NCBI GenBank assembly: GCA_017466455.1
Contig: JAFTUD010000024.1
Span: forward strand, 1 to 64,000
Length of the DNA stretch: 64,000 bases
Origin: Clostridia bacterium
GTDB lineage: Bacteria > Bacillota_A > Clostridia > Oscillospirales > CAG-272
Direction: 5' to 3'
In this document: one piece after another, positions 63,550-64,000 of the stretch
How the letters are laid out: each line of letters begins with the position of its first letter
Position numbering within the stretch: the stretch's first letter is position 1
The notes under the pieces: model-generated
Database searches by the model: none
Seen by the model: only the letters and a program-made list of their open reading frames with translations
What the model was told of the DNA's origin: nothing
Made by a program: the position numbers and the translations under genes

Positions 63550-63999
63550 TTAGTTACGCTTACTCTCAAGCGCCATTACCATATCAACACGGGTTTGATG
63601 TCTTCCGCCCTCAAATGGGGTATTAAGGAAAATATCTACAATATCAAGAGCAAGTCCTGCGCCGATAACTCTTTCGCCCATGCAAAGCACATTTGCGTCG
63701 TTATGAAGGCGGGTGAATTTTGCGCTGAAGGTATCCTGACAGCATGCGGCACGAATACCCTTGCACTTATTGGCTGCCATGCTCATTCCTATTCCTGTTC
63801 CGCAAACGAGAATTCCAAGCTCGCTCTTACCCTCATTTATAGCATTACACACCTTCTCGGCATAGTCGGGATAGTTACAGCTCTTATTTTCATATGTACC
63901 GTAATCAACATATTCTATTCCGTTTTTTTGAAGATGATTTATAATCTCCGCTTTTAAATTTAGCGCTGCGTGGTCGCATGCTACTGCAATAGGCTTCAT
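63550..63999 (-). CDS. rpiB: Ribose-5-phosphate isomerase B
   Basis: A 149-residue RpiB/LacAB-family isomerase that interconverts ribose-5-phosphate and ribulose-5-phosphate. The substrate region CDHAALNLK, the catalytic Cys in LVCGTGIGMS (near residue 66) and the HNDANVLCMGERVIG segment (near 100) are all present, and it ends FEGGRHQTRVDM as usual. The ATG lies one base from the window edge, so its ribosome binding site is not seen, but the length is complete. With araA it forms a pentose-use unit. Confidence 0.93.
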   Translation of the reverse strand: MKPIAVACDHAALNLKAEIINHLQKNGIEYVDYGTYENKSCNYPDYAEKVCNAINEGKSELGILVCGTGIGMSMAANKCKGIRAACCQDTFSAKFTRLHNDANVLCMGERVIGAGLALDIVDIFLNTPFEGGRHQTRVDMVMALESKRN

Positions 64000-64000
64000 T

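Noticed and set aside
1..64000. CRISPR arrays, prophage or integrative element modules
   Set aside because: No regularly spaced repeats, cas genes, integrases, transposases or phage structural genes are visible anywhere in the window.

Overview
The window looks like the chromosome of a low-GC, endospore-forming member of the Clostridia, probably an intestinal anaerobe. This rests on a small acid-soluble spore protein gene, a SpoIIQ-like M23 protein, a CotH-family protein, Mini-ribonuclease III, tRNA and rRNA promoter signals of Firmicutes type, strong AGGAGG-type ribosome binding sites, and TTGACA-N17-TATAAT promoters. I cannot name the genus from sequence alone.

Layout. (1) 1-283: two tandem consensus promoters and a leader that run leftward off the edge, most likely the start of an rRNA operon. 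(2) 406-600: a spore SASP gene. (3) 779-19871, all on the minus strand: one surface-polysaccharide operon of about 19 kb. It is read from a single visible promoter at 19906-19934. It starts with an epsN/epsL/epsM-like (pglE/C/D-like) initiation block, continues with glycosyltransferases, a Wzy-like polymerase, UDP-glucose dehydrogenase and a Wzx-like flippase, and ends with an unusual block of GNAT, two ATP-grasp enzymes (one interrupted by an in-frame TGA), an SLC13-type permease and a second DegT aminotransferase. (4) 20045-31115: housekeeping and catabolic genes: cardiolipin synthase, a GH2 glycosidase, PcrA helicase, tRNA-Leu(CAA), an ABC-2 exporter pair, and a glycerol-3-phosphate-oxidase-like flavoprotein cluster with a shortened DUF1667 protein. 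(5) 31275-43377, mostly plus strand: mrnC, a heterodimeric ABC exporter, a MacB/FtsX-type ABC protein with a very large external domain, a GH78 rhamnosidase and an S51 peptidase gene sitting between inverted repeats. (6) 43496-48214: CotH protein, CDF metal transporter, a ThyX-related protein without the usual motif, and the SpoIIQ-like protein. (7) 48279-61871: a complete arginine operon (argGHCJBDF) with ArgR-type operators, flanked on both sides by members of one unrecognised lipoprotein family. (8) 62074-63999: araA and rpiB for pentose use.

How the genes work together. The polysaccharide operon holds most steps of a Wzx/Wzy-dependent pathway: sugar modification, transfer of the first sugar phosphate to the lipid carrier, chain assembly, flipping and polymerisation. 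No chain-length regulator and no 4,6-dehydratase are visible here. The arginine operon covers every step from N-acetylglutamate to arginine, with ArgJ recycling the acetyl group; carbamoyl phosphate synthase and ArgR are not in the window. The most novel-looking material is the lipoprotein family. Two large members carry four copies of a roughly 90-100 residue alpha/beta module and two small ones carry one copy. Their two lead genes share an upstream direct-repeat element, and a decayed copy remains next to them. Also worth attention are the TGA-interrupted ATP-grasp gene, the inverted-repeat-bounded peptidase cassette and the ThyX-like protein.
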